25,000 nt of DNA from the NCBI GenBank assembly GCA_963575745.1, contig CAUYUJ010019898.1, forward strand, positions 1 to 25,000, given 5' to 3'. The notes below the pieces were generated by a model. It saw nothing but the letters and a program-made list of their open reading frames with translations, was not told the DNA's origin and ran no database searches. The translations under genes and the position numbers were made by a program. The stretch is from Prorocentrum cordatum (taxonomy: Eukaryota > Sar > Dinophyceae > Prorocentrales > Prorocentraceae). Shown one piece after another: positions 1 through 8,770 of this stretch. Each line of letters begins with the position of its first letter. Position 1 is the first letter of the stretch.

Positions 1-445
1 GCGTGGCGTGTGCGGGTGCGGGTGCGTGCGCGTGTGCGTGTGCGGGTGTGCGTGTGGTGTGCGCGTGCGCGCGTGCGTGTGCGCGTGCGTGTGTGTGTGC
101 GTATGCGTGTGCGTGTGTGTGCGTGTGCGCGTGTGCGTGCGTGCGCGTGCGCGTGCGTGTGCGTGTGCGTGTGCGTGTGCGTGTGCGTGAGTGTGCGTGT
201 GCGTGTGCGCGTGCGTGCGCGTGCGTGTGCGCGTGCGTGTGCGTGCGTGTGCGTGTGCGTGTGTGTGCGTGTGCGTGTGTGTGTGTGCGTGTGTGTGCGT
301 GTGTGCGTGTGTGCGTGTGTGCGTGTGTGCGTGTGTGCGTGTGCGTGTGTGCGTGTGTGCGTGTGTGCGTGTGTGCGTGTGTGCGTGTGTGCGTGTGTGC
401 GTGTGTGCGTGTGTGCGTGTGTGCGTGTGTGCGTGTGTGCGTGTG

Positions 446-478
<33 letters not shown>

Positions 479-553
479 GTGTGCGCGCGCGTGCGTGCGT
501 GCGTGCGTGCGCGCGTGCGTGCGTGTGCGTGTGTGCGTGTGTGCAAGTGTGCG
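1..553. repeat. (GT/GC)n alternating purine-pyrimidine tract
   Basis: Almost pure GTGC, GCGT and GTGT dinucleotide mixtures, with long runs of GTGTGTGC-type units between about 290 and 450 and GTGC units between about 450 and 530. All three plus-strand frames stay open for hundreds of bases only because the repeat has no stop codon; the Cys/Val/Arg/Ala proteins so produced are not genes. The tract lies 3' of LINE A in that element's orientation, so it may be flanking DNA or an expanded 3' tail. Confidence 0.95.
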
Positions 554-749
554 CAGGCAGGCAGCTGCATGTGGACGCATCTCATGTACGCGCCGCGCAT
601 GTGTTGCGCGTGGGTCAGAGGAAAAAGGGGGAAGAGGGTGGTGGTGGAACTCTGCGTCTTGTCGGTGCCGACGTGCAGTGGCCCCTATAATGGGCCGGCT
701 CGGACCTGGCCAATAGCCAGGTGGAGGGCATGGCGGGCCCGATCTCTTG
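554..749. other. unassigned spacer 3' of LINE A
   Basis: Non-repetitive GC-rich sequence between the GT/GC tract and the last minus-strand reading frame of LINE A. I see no convincing coding region here. It could be the 3' UTR of LINE A. Confidence 0.4.
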
Positions 750-1020
750 TCAGGCCCTTCCGAAGATTCGTTGGGCCCAGGCCGGCCCGCTCCTTGGGGG
801 GCCCGCCCGAGCCCCGCAGGGGCTCTCCTGCATGGGGCAGCCCTCTGGGGCTCCCCAGGCGAGTGGCAGGTCTATGCCCCTGGAGGCCCACGGCCTACGG
901 CGTTCTTGCCGCATCCGCTGGGCCTTGGCTTTATTCTCGGCTATCCTGCGCCGCTGGGCGTCGGTCAGAGGAGGGCGGGGAGGGAGAGGCGGCGGCGGAG
1001 GCGGAGTCGGGGGACAGGAG
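750..1020 (-). pseudogene. LINE A C-terminal tail with basic helical motif
   Basis: After a frame change near 1000, the minus strand reads [16 protein letters not shown] and then a run of Arg-rich residues (DNA about 968-890), before a Gly/Pro-rich stretch and a stop at 750. The helix resembles the LT-x-E/D-QR-x-RI-x-x-N-R/K-x-x-A-x-x-R pattern of RPA32-binding motifs in SMARCAL1-type and XPA-type proteins; that similarity is from family knowledge and is not tested. The competing frame stops at 931 with TAA, which lies inside the Glu-Asn-Lys codons of this frame. I take this as the true end of the LINE A polyprotein, with moderate confidence. Confidence 0.5.
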
Positions 1021-1464
1021 AGGGGAGACCCCGATAACCTCAGCAGCGTAGGCCTCCTCCTCTGTGGGGCCATGGCCGTCTTCAGGATCCTGGGAAGGGC
1101 CCGGGGGGTCCTGGGCGGGGGATGCCGGGGCCTCAAAGCGGCCCCTCTCTGGGTCAGGCCTGCTGCGGCCCTTCCCCCTCGCAAAATCCGGAGCCCACTC
1201 CTTGGCCCCGCCCTCAACCACCGGGATCTCTGAGACATAAAAGTCAGCCAGGCCCTGCACGAGGAGGCGGTGAGACTGGGATTCATCACTAGGAGCGTCC
1301 GGGAGCGCCGCGTCCAGAGCCGATTCGAGCGTCTCCAGAATGCTCTCCGCGATGCAGCGGCAGAGGCCAGGAGGGTAGACCTCCTTCCGCGCCGTCCGGA
1401 AGGCCCTGGAGCCATCCTCGCGCCCTAGCAGCGCTGCGTGGGCCTCTCGCCCGCGGGGGCAGTC
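1000..1464 (-). pseudogene. LINE A segment downstream of the methyltransferase-like core
   Basis: This frame runs after the 12-C run at 1464-1475. It reads GDCPRGREAHAALLG, then SRAFRTARKEVYPPGLCRC (about 1410-1350), followed by an acidic, Ser/Pro-rich stretch. The FRTA-x-x-K-x-YPP-x-LC pattern is one I associate with the C-terminal side of dinoflagellate GGPPCETWS proteins; this is recollection, not a search. The preceding frame ends in Gly-rich nonsense exactly at the homopolymer, which supports one continuous ancestral ORF. The function of this segment is unknown. Confidence 0.55.
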
Positions 1465-1820
1465 CCCCCCCCCCCGGCGTCGCAGCCAGGCGGCGGTGCA
1501 GCCCCGCCATGCGGAGCCCAAAGAGCCTGGTCGGGGCCCTGCTCAGCTGGCCGTGCTCGCACTGGTCGAAGTCGGTGGTCGCGGTGCACGGCGCCGACTG
1601 CAGCGTCAGCCACGGCTCCCACGTCCATGATGCGACGGCTGCCAGCCGCCAGTCGCACGGGATCAGGTGCTCCGACCACCCTGCCGCGCCCGCCACCAGG
1701 TGCGCCGCGAGGAGGAGCACCATGGACTGCATCAGGGCGTTCCCCACGGCGAGCTGGACCCGCTGCTGCGGTGACGCGTGGGCCACTCCCCAGAACTGGT
1801 CGTGTGATCGGAGTGGCGGC
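1464..1820 (-). pseudogene. LINE A methyltransferase-like domain, second half
   Basis: This frame continues the methyltransferase-like domain beyond a frameshift near 1818. It contains RPPPLRSHDQFWG, VQLAVGNALMQS (about 1755-1720), GWSEHLIPCDW, and FDQCEHGQLSRAPTRLFGLRM (about 1567-1505). The AVGNALM stretch resembles the Gly-Asn motif X of C5-cytosine methyltransferases, and EHLIP sits where an Glu-containing loop would be expected. However, the motif order (IV, then GN, then EH) differs from canonical C5 enzymes, so the chemistry is not established. The domain ends where the frame breaks at the 12-base homopolymer at 1464-1475. Confidence 0.6.
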
Positions 1821-3150
1821 GGCCTGGCTGCTCCGACCACCTCGCTGCACTCCATGTCTCGCACGGCGGTCCTCCTCCCGACAGCACGATCTGTCTTCTT
1901 AGGATGCCTTCGTGGAAAACCATCAAGCTGTCTTGGCGCATGAGGTCGCAGCGCTGCGCGTCGATCGCCACGCCCATGCTGAGGACCATGATGTGCACCT
2001 TCTCGGACATCACCTCGAACTTCGGCGCGGACTCGAACGCATACTGCATGTCGTCATTGCGCGTGTGCCCGCAGAACAGGTTGAGCACACAGATCTCTGC
2101 TCTTTGTATCCTCCACGGGACCATCACCTCTGTAGTCACCCCGCTGAACTTGTCGGTGCGGAACTGGTTCAGGTCGTACCTCTCGGCATGCTGTATCTTC
2201 GGCTTCTCCGGTACTTGACCTTCTGAACCTTCCTGCAGCGTGGCCCTGGCCCCGTCGTCGAGAACGTAGTCTGACTCGAGCAGCACTGACTTGGCAACGT
2301 CCTGATTGAGCATCGCTATGTCTGGCATGGGCCCCGCTGCCTTGATGGCGGGTCTGTTCACCCTTTTCCGTAGCAGTCCTCGCGGGAGCTCCGTGCGCAT
2401 CTCGTTCTCCTCGGCTCTGGGTGCCTCTCCCGCCTCGATGGTCGCGACGAGACAAGCGGGCGCTGCGATCGCCAGGTGCTCGGTGAGGTGGTGGGTCTGG
2501 TCGAACAGTGTCATGCACCCTTGGCACTGTCTGGCTGATCCCGTCCAGGCACGCGCTAGACTGACCATTGTCCAGTGCTGCTGCGAGATGTGGACCCTGA
2601 GCCCTCTTTGGCGCCTGACCTTCCTCTGGCACCACGGGCATGTCCACTGTCGTGCCGTCGCTGTATTTGCTTCGTCTGCATGTGGGGGCCCGAACGGGCT
2701 GCCCTCTCTCGTGGAGTATGGTACACCAGCAGGCTGCACTATAGAGAAGAACCGCTTCTCTGCCGTGCGTGCCGCGTGTACTCTGCTCAGCTGCGCCGCC
2801 GCTGCCTTGAGCGCGTCGTTGAGCCTGTACTTCCACGAGGTGTGTGAGCGTAAAACCATCAGCTCCCATGGCCGCAGCTCGTCACTGCGACAGGGGAGGT
2901 CCTGCAAGTCCGCCGAGTAGCCCTGGAGCCAGCGGAGGTCTCCCATCAGCATCTGCGGCCAGGACTGCTGCTTGGCGTGCTGGGGCCGCAGTAGGAGCTG
3001 GGCCATCGTCGCAAAGGCGAGGGGTGGACCTGCTTGTAGTAGCTCGCCAAAGAGCCTCAGCCTCGCGACTCTCAGCAGGTCCTCCGGGCGGGCCCTTCCC
3101 ACTCTGACGAGCAGTGCCTCGTCCTCGGCCTCGGGGCGAACTTCTCCCCC
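1818..3150 (-). CDS. LINE A zinc fingers and methyltransferase-like domain, first half
   Basis: The open frame runs 3312-1732, but only about 3150-1818 is in phase with the neighbouring domains. Using residue numbers from 3312, a C2H2 finger has Cys225, Cys228, His241 and His246 (CPWCQRKV...HISQQH). A second finger has Cys263, Cys266, His279 and Cys287, a C2HC arrangement. These probably bind nucleic acid. A Rossmann-like start follows at 408-415 (VLNLFCG), and SGGGPPCETWSAAR at 478-491. The LFCG and PPC elements resemble motifs I and IV of SAM-dependent DNA methyltransferases, where the Cys of PPC is the nucleophile. DNA methyltransferase domains captured by retrotransposons have been reported in Symbiodinium; whether this is the same family is unknown. 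The N-terminal part (about 56-180) looks like the end of the RT connection region. Confidence 0.7.
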
Positions 3151-5371
3151 AGGCGTCGAGGTCCAGCTCTCCGTCCTCCTTCGTGGCGAACTTTTTCCCC
3201 GCCGCTGCCCTGTAGACGGCCATGACCATGGCGCGGTGGTACTTGGCCTCCGCCCGCGTGAGTCCTGGCCAGCTGCCTTGCGAGCAGCACCTCGGCGAGC
3301 ATACCAGGGCATCTGCGAAGACCATCTTGGTGGACAGGTCGAGCTGGTGGCTGCGGAAGACTTCCTCTCTCAGCGGCCTGAGAGAGGCTGTTGTAGTGGC
3401 TGAGCGTCGGTAGAGCTCGGAGCGCACCGCACCGTGGTCGTCGATGACCGTCCCCAGCGCCACGTGGTTGTGCACTGCATGGATGGTGGCCCCTTCGCAG
3501 TGCTTCGACCTGAGCTTGACCCTGCCATGGCGCTCATGCCATAGGGCTCTCCTTGCACCCTTGGCCCCTTGGCCTGCAAGTGCAAAGAGCACTTCCGATT
3601 TGCCAGGATCTAAGTTGAGGACGAGGCCGAACTCGGCGAACGTGTCCAGCACAATGCCTGCAATGACTGCCACCGCGTCCAGCGCCTCGTCAGCCTTACC
3701 AATGACGAAGAAGGTACCGTCGTCCGCAAAGGCCACGCTGTGGCCTGATATCCTCTCGAACAACAGGTCGCTGTCGAACTGCTGCGCCAGCGTGCGGACG
3801 TTGGCACCTGTGACGAAGATGCCGTAGCCCTCCTCGATTCTCGCCTCTGAGACCCTGATGGCCTCGGCCATGCCGGTCTCGGAGATCTGGTCGGCGAGGG
3901 GCTGGCCGGGGATCGAGGACTTGGTGCCGAGGGCGACGTGGTCCGAGCTCTCGCAGACGAACCAAGAGGCCGTGTACTGCTCCTCGACCAGTGCATTCAG
4001 GTGTTCACTGGCCTCCGTACGGTGAAGCAGCGGCATCTCCTCCTCGAGCCTCCTCTGCAGGATCTCCAGGGCCGTGGTCGGGACAGCCGTGGACTCGGCA
4101 ATCGCGTCCTTGTCTGCCTTGGCCATGGGAATCCGTAGCACCAGCTCCCTGACCATTGAGTAGAATGCGTTCTTGACGTCCATGAAGATGGCCGCGAAGG
4201 TCAGCACGTTGGCAGTCGCCGCCGTCGGTAGCATCCTGGTGACCACGGACACATGCAGTGTGCCTCTGCTCCTGACTCCTCCATTTTGTCGGTTTCCGAC
4301 GGCCTGCGGGATGCACGCGGCCATCTTTGCCCTGTAGAAGAGCCTCACTCTTTTACCCACCATGGCCGTGACAGCGAAGCACCTGTGGTTGCCGCACTCC
4401 TCGGCCTGCTTCATCTTGTGGTGGTGCCTGTAGAAGCCGCCTTTCCACTGTACTGGCTCCACTCCTGTGCAAAGGAACTTTGCTGCCAGTGGGTGGCATG
4501 CTGCCGCCAGTGTCTTCGGCTGGGTGCGAAAGAGCTCCCCCATCAGGCCGTCGACCCCTGGCGCCGAGTCCTTTGTGATCTTCATTGCCCGCTCCATGTC
4601 CGCCAATGTCGACACACAGCTGGGGTCGAGTACTTCGGGCATCTTGGCGCCCTTCTCGAAGTGTGACTGCATGAGCCTGTGGAGGTCCGCGATCGGGACG
4701 TCGGCTGCGAACTCGACCAGGCTGAAGTGCTGGAGCCATATGTTCCCCATCTGCGCCTGGGACGTGGAGTACGTGCCGTCAAGGAGCTTGACCGCTGGGA
4801 GGCACTTGCTCATCATGCGCTTCTGCGAGCCGATACCCATCCCTCTTAGCCGTGCAAATGCTGCGTCAGTTTGCCTCTTGTCGCACGCGTCACGGATGTC
4901 ACCCGCAATGCGATGATACTGATCTCGAGCATCTTGACGGTGAGATGCCAGAATGTCGGCGTCCACCAGCTTCCAGCACCACTGGCTGAGAGCCTCAGTC
5001 TTAGACTGGATCATGCTCGCCATCCAGTAGAGGGCCGGCCACAGGGTCTCCCAGTCGTCCCCCGCCCCCTCTATGGCCTTGATGAGCGGCTGGGTCGGGC
5101 AGATCGCCAAGTACTTGTGGAACAGGTGGCCGTCGGGCCTCTGGAGCTTGGGCTGCAGGCTGTAGGTACTCCCGCTGCTGGCTGGCCTCGCTTGATCCGG
5201 CAACGTGGCGACGTATGAGGCAGCCCTCGGCTCGAAGAGCACCGGGGCTGCCGTTTCTGACCTTGGCAAAACGTGGCCGTTCGAGGCATCCGGCAGACGA
5301 GTGGCGACGTTAGAGGGCGCACACGGCTCGAGGAGCACCGGTGCGCCCCGCTCTGACTCTTGGCAAAACAT
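3148..5371 (-). CDS. LINE A reverse transcriptase
   Basis: This frame opens at 5371 and stays in phase to about 3148; its formal stop at 2882 lies beyond a frameshift, and the last 90 residues are out of phase. Using residue numbers from 5371, the RT entry motif APGVDGL is at 270-276. Motif A is FMDVKNAFY at 396-404, with catalytic Asp398. Motif B is SIPGQPLADQ at 486-495. Motif C is AFADDG at 547-552, an FADD version of the YxDD box with both Asp present. Motif D is GLVLNLDPGKSEVLF at 582-596. The thumb and connection follow to about 740. All catalytic residues are intact, so this is the best-preserved enzyme of the element. The N-terminal 60 residues contain two copies of a short repeat (see 5205-5511). 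The start codon is arbitrary, since the ancestral ORF continued from upstream domains. Confidence 0.85.
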
Positions 5372-5511
5372 GGCCGTAGTCGCCGATGCTGTCGGTAACT
5401 ACCCGTGCCATGGCGGTCTCGCACTCCGTCTTTGACGTGGCAACGACCTTGGACGCTCTCGGCTCGAGAAGCACCGAGGCGCCCCGCTCTGACTTCGGCA
5501 AAACATGGCTG
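5205..5511 (-). repeat. three copies of a ~75-bp repeat in the endonuclease-RT linker
   Basis: Copies lie at about 5205-5282, 5300-5376 and 5436-5511. Each begins on the plus strand with GTGGC(A/G)ACG and ends with GGCAAAACRTGG. Read on the minus strand they give ESERGAPVLLEPCA, RSETAAPVLFEPRA and KSERGASVLLEPRA, each followed by a VAT. The first two copies are in the RT frame and the third is in another frame. The unit spacing is about 94 and 135 bp. Confidence 0.75.
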
Positions 5512-6349
5512 CCACCTTCACCTTCACCCAGCCACTGGTCGGCACGGCGTCGCGCTGGTGGGTCTGTTTCCAGTCGTCGACGACGTCTTGCACCTTCGGG
5601 AAGGGTACGTCTTCCAAGTGCGCTGCGGAATTCTGCCCGAATGGCGTCCAGGGCGCGCCAGTGCTCCGCCACCAGCCTGTCCCTGCTGGCGTGTTCTCCT
5701 TGGCGATCCTGCCGCCAGATCCAGTTGAGCATTCCGGCCCTGCGGTCACCCGTGTTTCGGCAATGCGGCCGACGTCCTTGGCCTCGCCGTCTCTGGCGTC
5801 CTGGATGGCACGTAGCCGTGCGGGATGGCGACGTAGAAGTCGCCTGACAAAAGGTACGCACCATAGCTTCCATGACCTGTAGCTTCTCTCCGCCTCCGCC
5901 AGGTTGTAGACCCAGAAGCTGGATCGCTCCTCCATGCACTCCCTCAGGTCCTCCTCCTCGTCGAGTGCGGGCTCCCACGGCGGGTTGCACATGTCCGTAG
6001 GCTGCTGGACTTCGCCCAGCTGTGCGGCAGGCACTTGGCTGCTTCTGGTGTTGGTCCGACTCAGCTTGTCCGATGCTTCCCCGACGGCTTGACTGAACAA
6101 GAGCTGGTCGTGTTTGGGTTGCAGCATGCCTCCACTCTGGCCCAAACACCTTCTGCCGCCAGCACTCCTTTCGCCACCGTCGATGTGGGAGTCGAGGGCC
6201 ACGTCATCCTCCTCCAGGTCGCTGCTGTCTGCCTGAGCGGCCCAAGAGGGCGACGGGTCGAAGGAGGCTTCTCCCGATCCTTTCCCCCTTGGGGTGTCCC
6301 GAGGTCCGGGCCGCTGCGTCCATGTCGCTCTCGCCTTGTCCTCCCAAAC
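5512..6349 (-). pseudogene. LINE A linker between endonuclease and RT
   Basis: Several minus-strand frames are open here (6202-5399 and 6149-5310), and segments of each look coding. In one frame, ERSSFWVYNLAEAERSYRSW (about 5920-5860) and DVPFPKVQDVVDDWKQT (about 5610-5560) look like ordinary protein; in another, AEHWRALDAIRAEFRSALG does. I infer an ancestral ORF cut by at least two frameshifts. No known domain is recognisable. Its position between EEP and RT matches the poorly conserved linker of LINE polyproteins. Confidence 0.45.
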
Positions 6350-7690
6350 TTAAGCTGCCTTGTCGTAGACGGGCACCTCGTCGAAAGTCACGTACTTCGA
6401 AGCGGGGCCTTGGCAACGCCGCGTTGCACTTCTGCTGTGCTTCTTCAGCTTTGCAGGGTGCTGCTGGCCCATGATCATGGCCGAGAAAGCGTGCACCTGG
6501 CGGTAGTCCATCAACGAAGTACGGCATGGTGCCATGACCCGGCCACACGTGACCCTGCCACGCCTTGAGGCCTGCCACTGTGCTGTCTTCAAGTTGTGCC
6601 ACGGTACTTGGGCGCCTGAGTTGGCCCAGGCTGCCAGCGTTACCACCAACAAGATGTGGCCCAGGCGATTCCTGGCCCGCCTCGTGGTCCTGAGCAGCAG
6701 CGCCCTGACATGGCAAAGATCCTGCGTCACCGGTGACTCCCATGTCGGCTCCGGCGCCGTGGGCTCGAGTGGAAAGGCCACCTCCGCCGCCTTACGCACC
6801 TGGCTGTCCAAGTAGTCCGCGTGGTCGTTGGGGTGGACGTTCGCTGCCGGGTGCTGCACCTGGCTCATCAGCTCGTCAAACATCACCTGGCAGGAGAACG
6901 CAGTGAGCTTCGTCTTGTCCACCTTGGCGTTGGCGTCGCCCAACGAGAAGAGCCACGGGCTGGAGTCGGGCCTCTTGTCCACGATCCTTTGGGTATGCTC
7001 CCAACAGTCCCTGATCTCCCCTGGTGGCCGGTGGCTGTGTGGGGCATGTCCTACCAGGATGTCGCAGTGGAGGAAGGGCGCCCTGATGCACACCAGCATG
7101 CGGGTCGGGCCCTTGTGCACGATCGCCACGTGTTGCTCCTGCAGGGCGGGGCCGTCCTCGCCAAACTGGCCGACCGTGTTGACCCACAGCGAGACGCCGA
7201 AACGTCCTCCCTCCGCGGCGGCGGTGTGGAACACCAGGTAGTGGCCCACGCGCACGACGGACTCGGCGGGGACCCTGGTCTCGAGCGTGCCGACCAGGTG
7301 GTAACCCGCGTCCCCAAACTCCTGCGCGAGGGACTGCGTCCTTCCTGGGATAAGGACACCTGAACAGGCTTTCCCCTTGCTCGCCCTGGAATTCCTGGGG
7401 TCGAGCGTCAGGACACTGGCCACAGCCAGCCATAGCTTCCGTGGCTTGCTGGGTTGCCCCTCTCCCCTCGCTTTACCTCGGTCCTTCCCCTGAGGATCAC
7501 TGTCACCCTGGGGCAAGTGCTTCAGGAGGAAGCTCTGGAGGCCTTGGGACGGGGCCTCGAAGTCCAGGACGGTGTGGCCTGGGAGCGGGTATTGAAGTCT
7601 CTCGGCCTGAGGGGCGGCACTGAGCCACAGCCAGGGCGCCTGCGGCAGCACCTGCTTCATGCGCTCCCAGGAAGGTCGAAGCCACTGGGC
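6350..7690 (-). CDS. LINE A EEP/AP-type endonuclease
   Basis: The open frame is 7747-6350; about 7690 downward is in phase with the RNase H domain upstream. Using residue numbers from 7747, the domain starts at about 104 with LWLAVASVLTLDPR, where the usual Asn of the first EEP strand is Ser. It continues with GTLETR (catalytic Glu156), GRFGVSLWVN at 181-190, LVGHAPH at 231-237 (His234) and FSLGDANAKV at 267-276. The last is a GDxN box with Asp271 and Asn273. After about 330 the pattern is lost and the frame may have shifted. By family knowledge this domain nicks target DNA to prime reverse transcription. The Asn-to-Ser change in the first motif and the short C-terminal part raise doubt about activity. 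Confidence 0.75.
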   Translation of the reverse strand, partial: AQWLRPSWERMKQVLPQAPWLWLSAAPQAERLQYPLPGHTVLDFEAPSQGLQSFLLKHLPQGDSDPQGKDRGKARGEGQPSKPRKLWLAVASVLTLDPRNSRASKGKACSGVLIPGRTQSLAQEFGDAGYHLVGTLETRVPAESVVRVGHYLVFHTAAAEGGRFGVSLWVNTVGQFGEDGPALQEQHVAIVHKGPTRMLVCIRAPFLHCDILVGHAPHSHRPPGEIRDCWEHTQRIVDKRPDSSPWLFSLGDANAKVDKTKLTAFSCQVMFDELMSQVQHPAANVHPNDHADYLDSQVRKAAEVAFPLEPTAPEPTWESPVTQDLCHVRALLLRTTRRARNRLGHILLVVTLAAWANSGAQVPWHNLKTAQWQASRRGRVTCGRVMAPCRTSLMDYRQVHAFSAMIMGQQHPAKLKKHSRSATRRCQGPASKYVTFDEVPVYDKAA

Positions 7691-8295
7691 CGCGCGATGA
7701 GGCCCCCCCTGGCCAGCCTGGCGACGTTGTCGGCGAGCTCGTTCCACTGGTCCGCCATGTGGCCGCTGACGTGCGGCAAGAGGCTGTCCTCCGCGCTGTG
7801 CCGCAGCACCTTGGCGATGCTGTCCAAGAAGCTGGCGTACGGCGCGTAGTGTTCCAGTGCAGCTTCTCCTCTACCGATGTTAACCACGTAGTTGTTGTCC
7901 GTGTAGAACCTGATCACTGGCAGCTGCGTGTGCTTGCCTGGCTCGTCCACTGCCGTCTGGAGCTGCAGGAGCCAGATGATCGCGGCAATCATCGCAAAGA
8001 TCTCTGCGGCCCCTGACGGCTGGTTGAACTTGTCTCTAAACGTCGGCATCGCGGCCCCCTGCGTGCCGATGAGCACGTACTCGTCGTCATGCGTGTAGCC
8101 CAGCACGACGACGGCCCAAGCTGGTGGCCCAGGTAGGTGGCCGCCCGTGTAGATGAGCAGCGTCTCGGAAAGGCTAAGATCAAAATCGCCCTGCAGACGC
8201 GAGCACTTAGAAAGTACCCTCTTGGTGAAACTGTGAGGGTACTGCCCCCCGTGCTCGACAAAAACCCTTGTCGATGGAGGTTGGCCATGCTGCCC
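7685..8295 (-). CDS. LINE A RNase H domain, first catalytic Asp replaced
   Basis: The frame is open from a stop at about 8297 down to 7657; the last residues are beyond a frameshift near 7685. The first strand reads LLIYTGGHLPG (about 8160-8128), where family members have Asp after Tyr-Thr; here that codon (8145-8143) is GGC, Gly. The rest fits RNase H: AAEIFAMIAAI with the catalytic Glu (about 8004-8002), RFYTDNNYVV with Asp (about 7899-7897), and HVSGH...NELADNVA with the His and last Asp (about 7773-7725). It would degrade the RNA strand of an RNA-DNA hybrid. It lies just upstream of the endonuclease, not after the RT. One missing metal ligand suggests reduced or lost activity in this copy. 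Confidence 0.7.
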
Positions 8296-8466
8296 TCAGC
8301 ACGGCCATGGCGGCTGCTGTGTCTGGAATTTTGGCGCGCCCGCACCACCCCTGGAGAGAGCCGCTGCAGAGAGGAAGAGATTGCGGCCTCATCTACCGGG
8401 CCACACCCCAATGCTGCTGCGCTGCCGTCGCCGCTGGAGACGGAAGCGGGGGCTGGCCCGGGCAAA

Positions 8467-8770
8467 CTAGCTCAACGGCCGCCCGTTGGCGCCCAGCCGC
8501 TGCCCCACCATGACATCCATCATGGCGTTCTCGTCCGCTGGTGGCGTCGGGCACTTCTGCAGCTCCTGCAGTGGAGCGCGGGCGGCTGCCACTTCAACCA
8601 CGACTGGGTCGCCATTCTCGTCCTTCATGACCTTGACGGCGCCCTCTGTGTTGTCAGTCGCTGGCGCCCCTGACGACAAGGCAAGCCTCCGTTAGCCTGG
8701 CGGCGGCGGCTCCGCGAACGCCTTGGCCGGGGACTTGGCGCTCTTGCCTGCACTCTTCTGGCTGGCAGGC
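8467..8770 (-). pseudogene. possible 5' ORF fragment with Lys/Ala-rich stretch
   Basis: One minus-strand frame reads NVKPPASQKSAGKSAKSPAK and a Pro-rich end (about 8770-8695), then a TAA at 8694-8692. In the same frame it continues with an acidic, evenly composed stretch including TEGAVKVMKDENGDPVVVEV and a stop at 8467. The composition is unlike the Arg-rich shadow frames around it, so it may be real protein. I do not recognise the family. It lies just 5' of the RNase H of LINE A and could be the end of an ORF1 or an N-terminal extension. A 7-bp direct duplication of ACATTTC near 8776-8789 lies just upstream. Confidence 0.35.

Larger units (their letters stand above)
750..8300 (-). mobile_element. 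LINE A: composite non-LTR retrotransposon, frameshifted
   Basis: On the minus strand the same direction carries, in order, an RNase H fold (about 8200-7685), an EEP/AP-type endonuclease (about 7440-6760), a linker, a reverse transcriptase (about 4600-3450), two zinc fingers (2640-2450), a methyltransferase-like domain (2091-1500) and a basic helical tail (968-890). Each domain keeps recognisable motifs, but the frame changes near 7685, 3148, 1818, 1464-1475 and about 1000, and in the linker. No LTRs are visible, and the EEP endonuclease plus RT is the signature of an AP-endonuclease LINE. RNase H upstream of the endonuclease is unusual, since it usually lies after the RT. The boundaries are not defined by target-site duplications that I can see. 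Decay is the simplest reading, although homopolymer indel errors in the assembly could explain some breaks. Confidence 0.85.

Noticed and set aside
3-1051. Long plus-strand open frames rich in Cys, Val, Arg and Ala
   Set aside because: They arise from the stop-free GT/GC repeat, and the same is true in all three frames.
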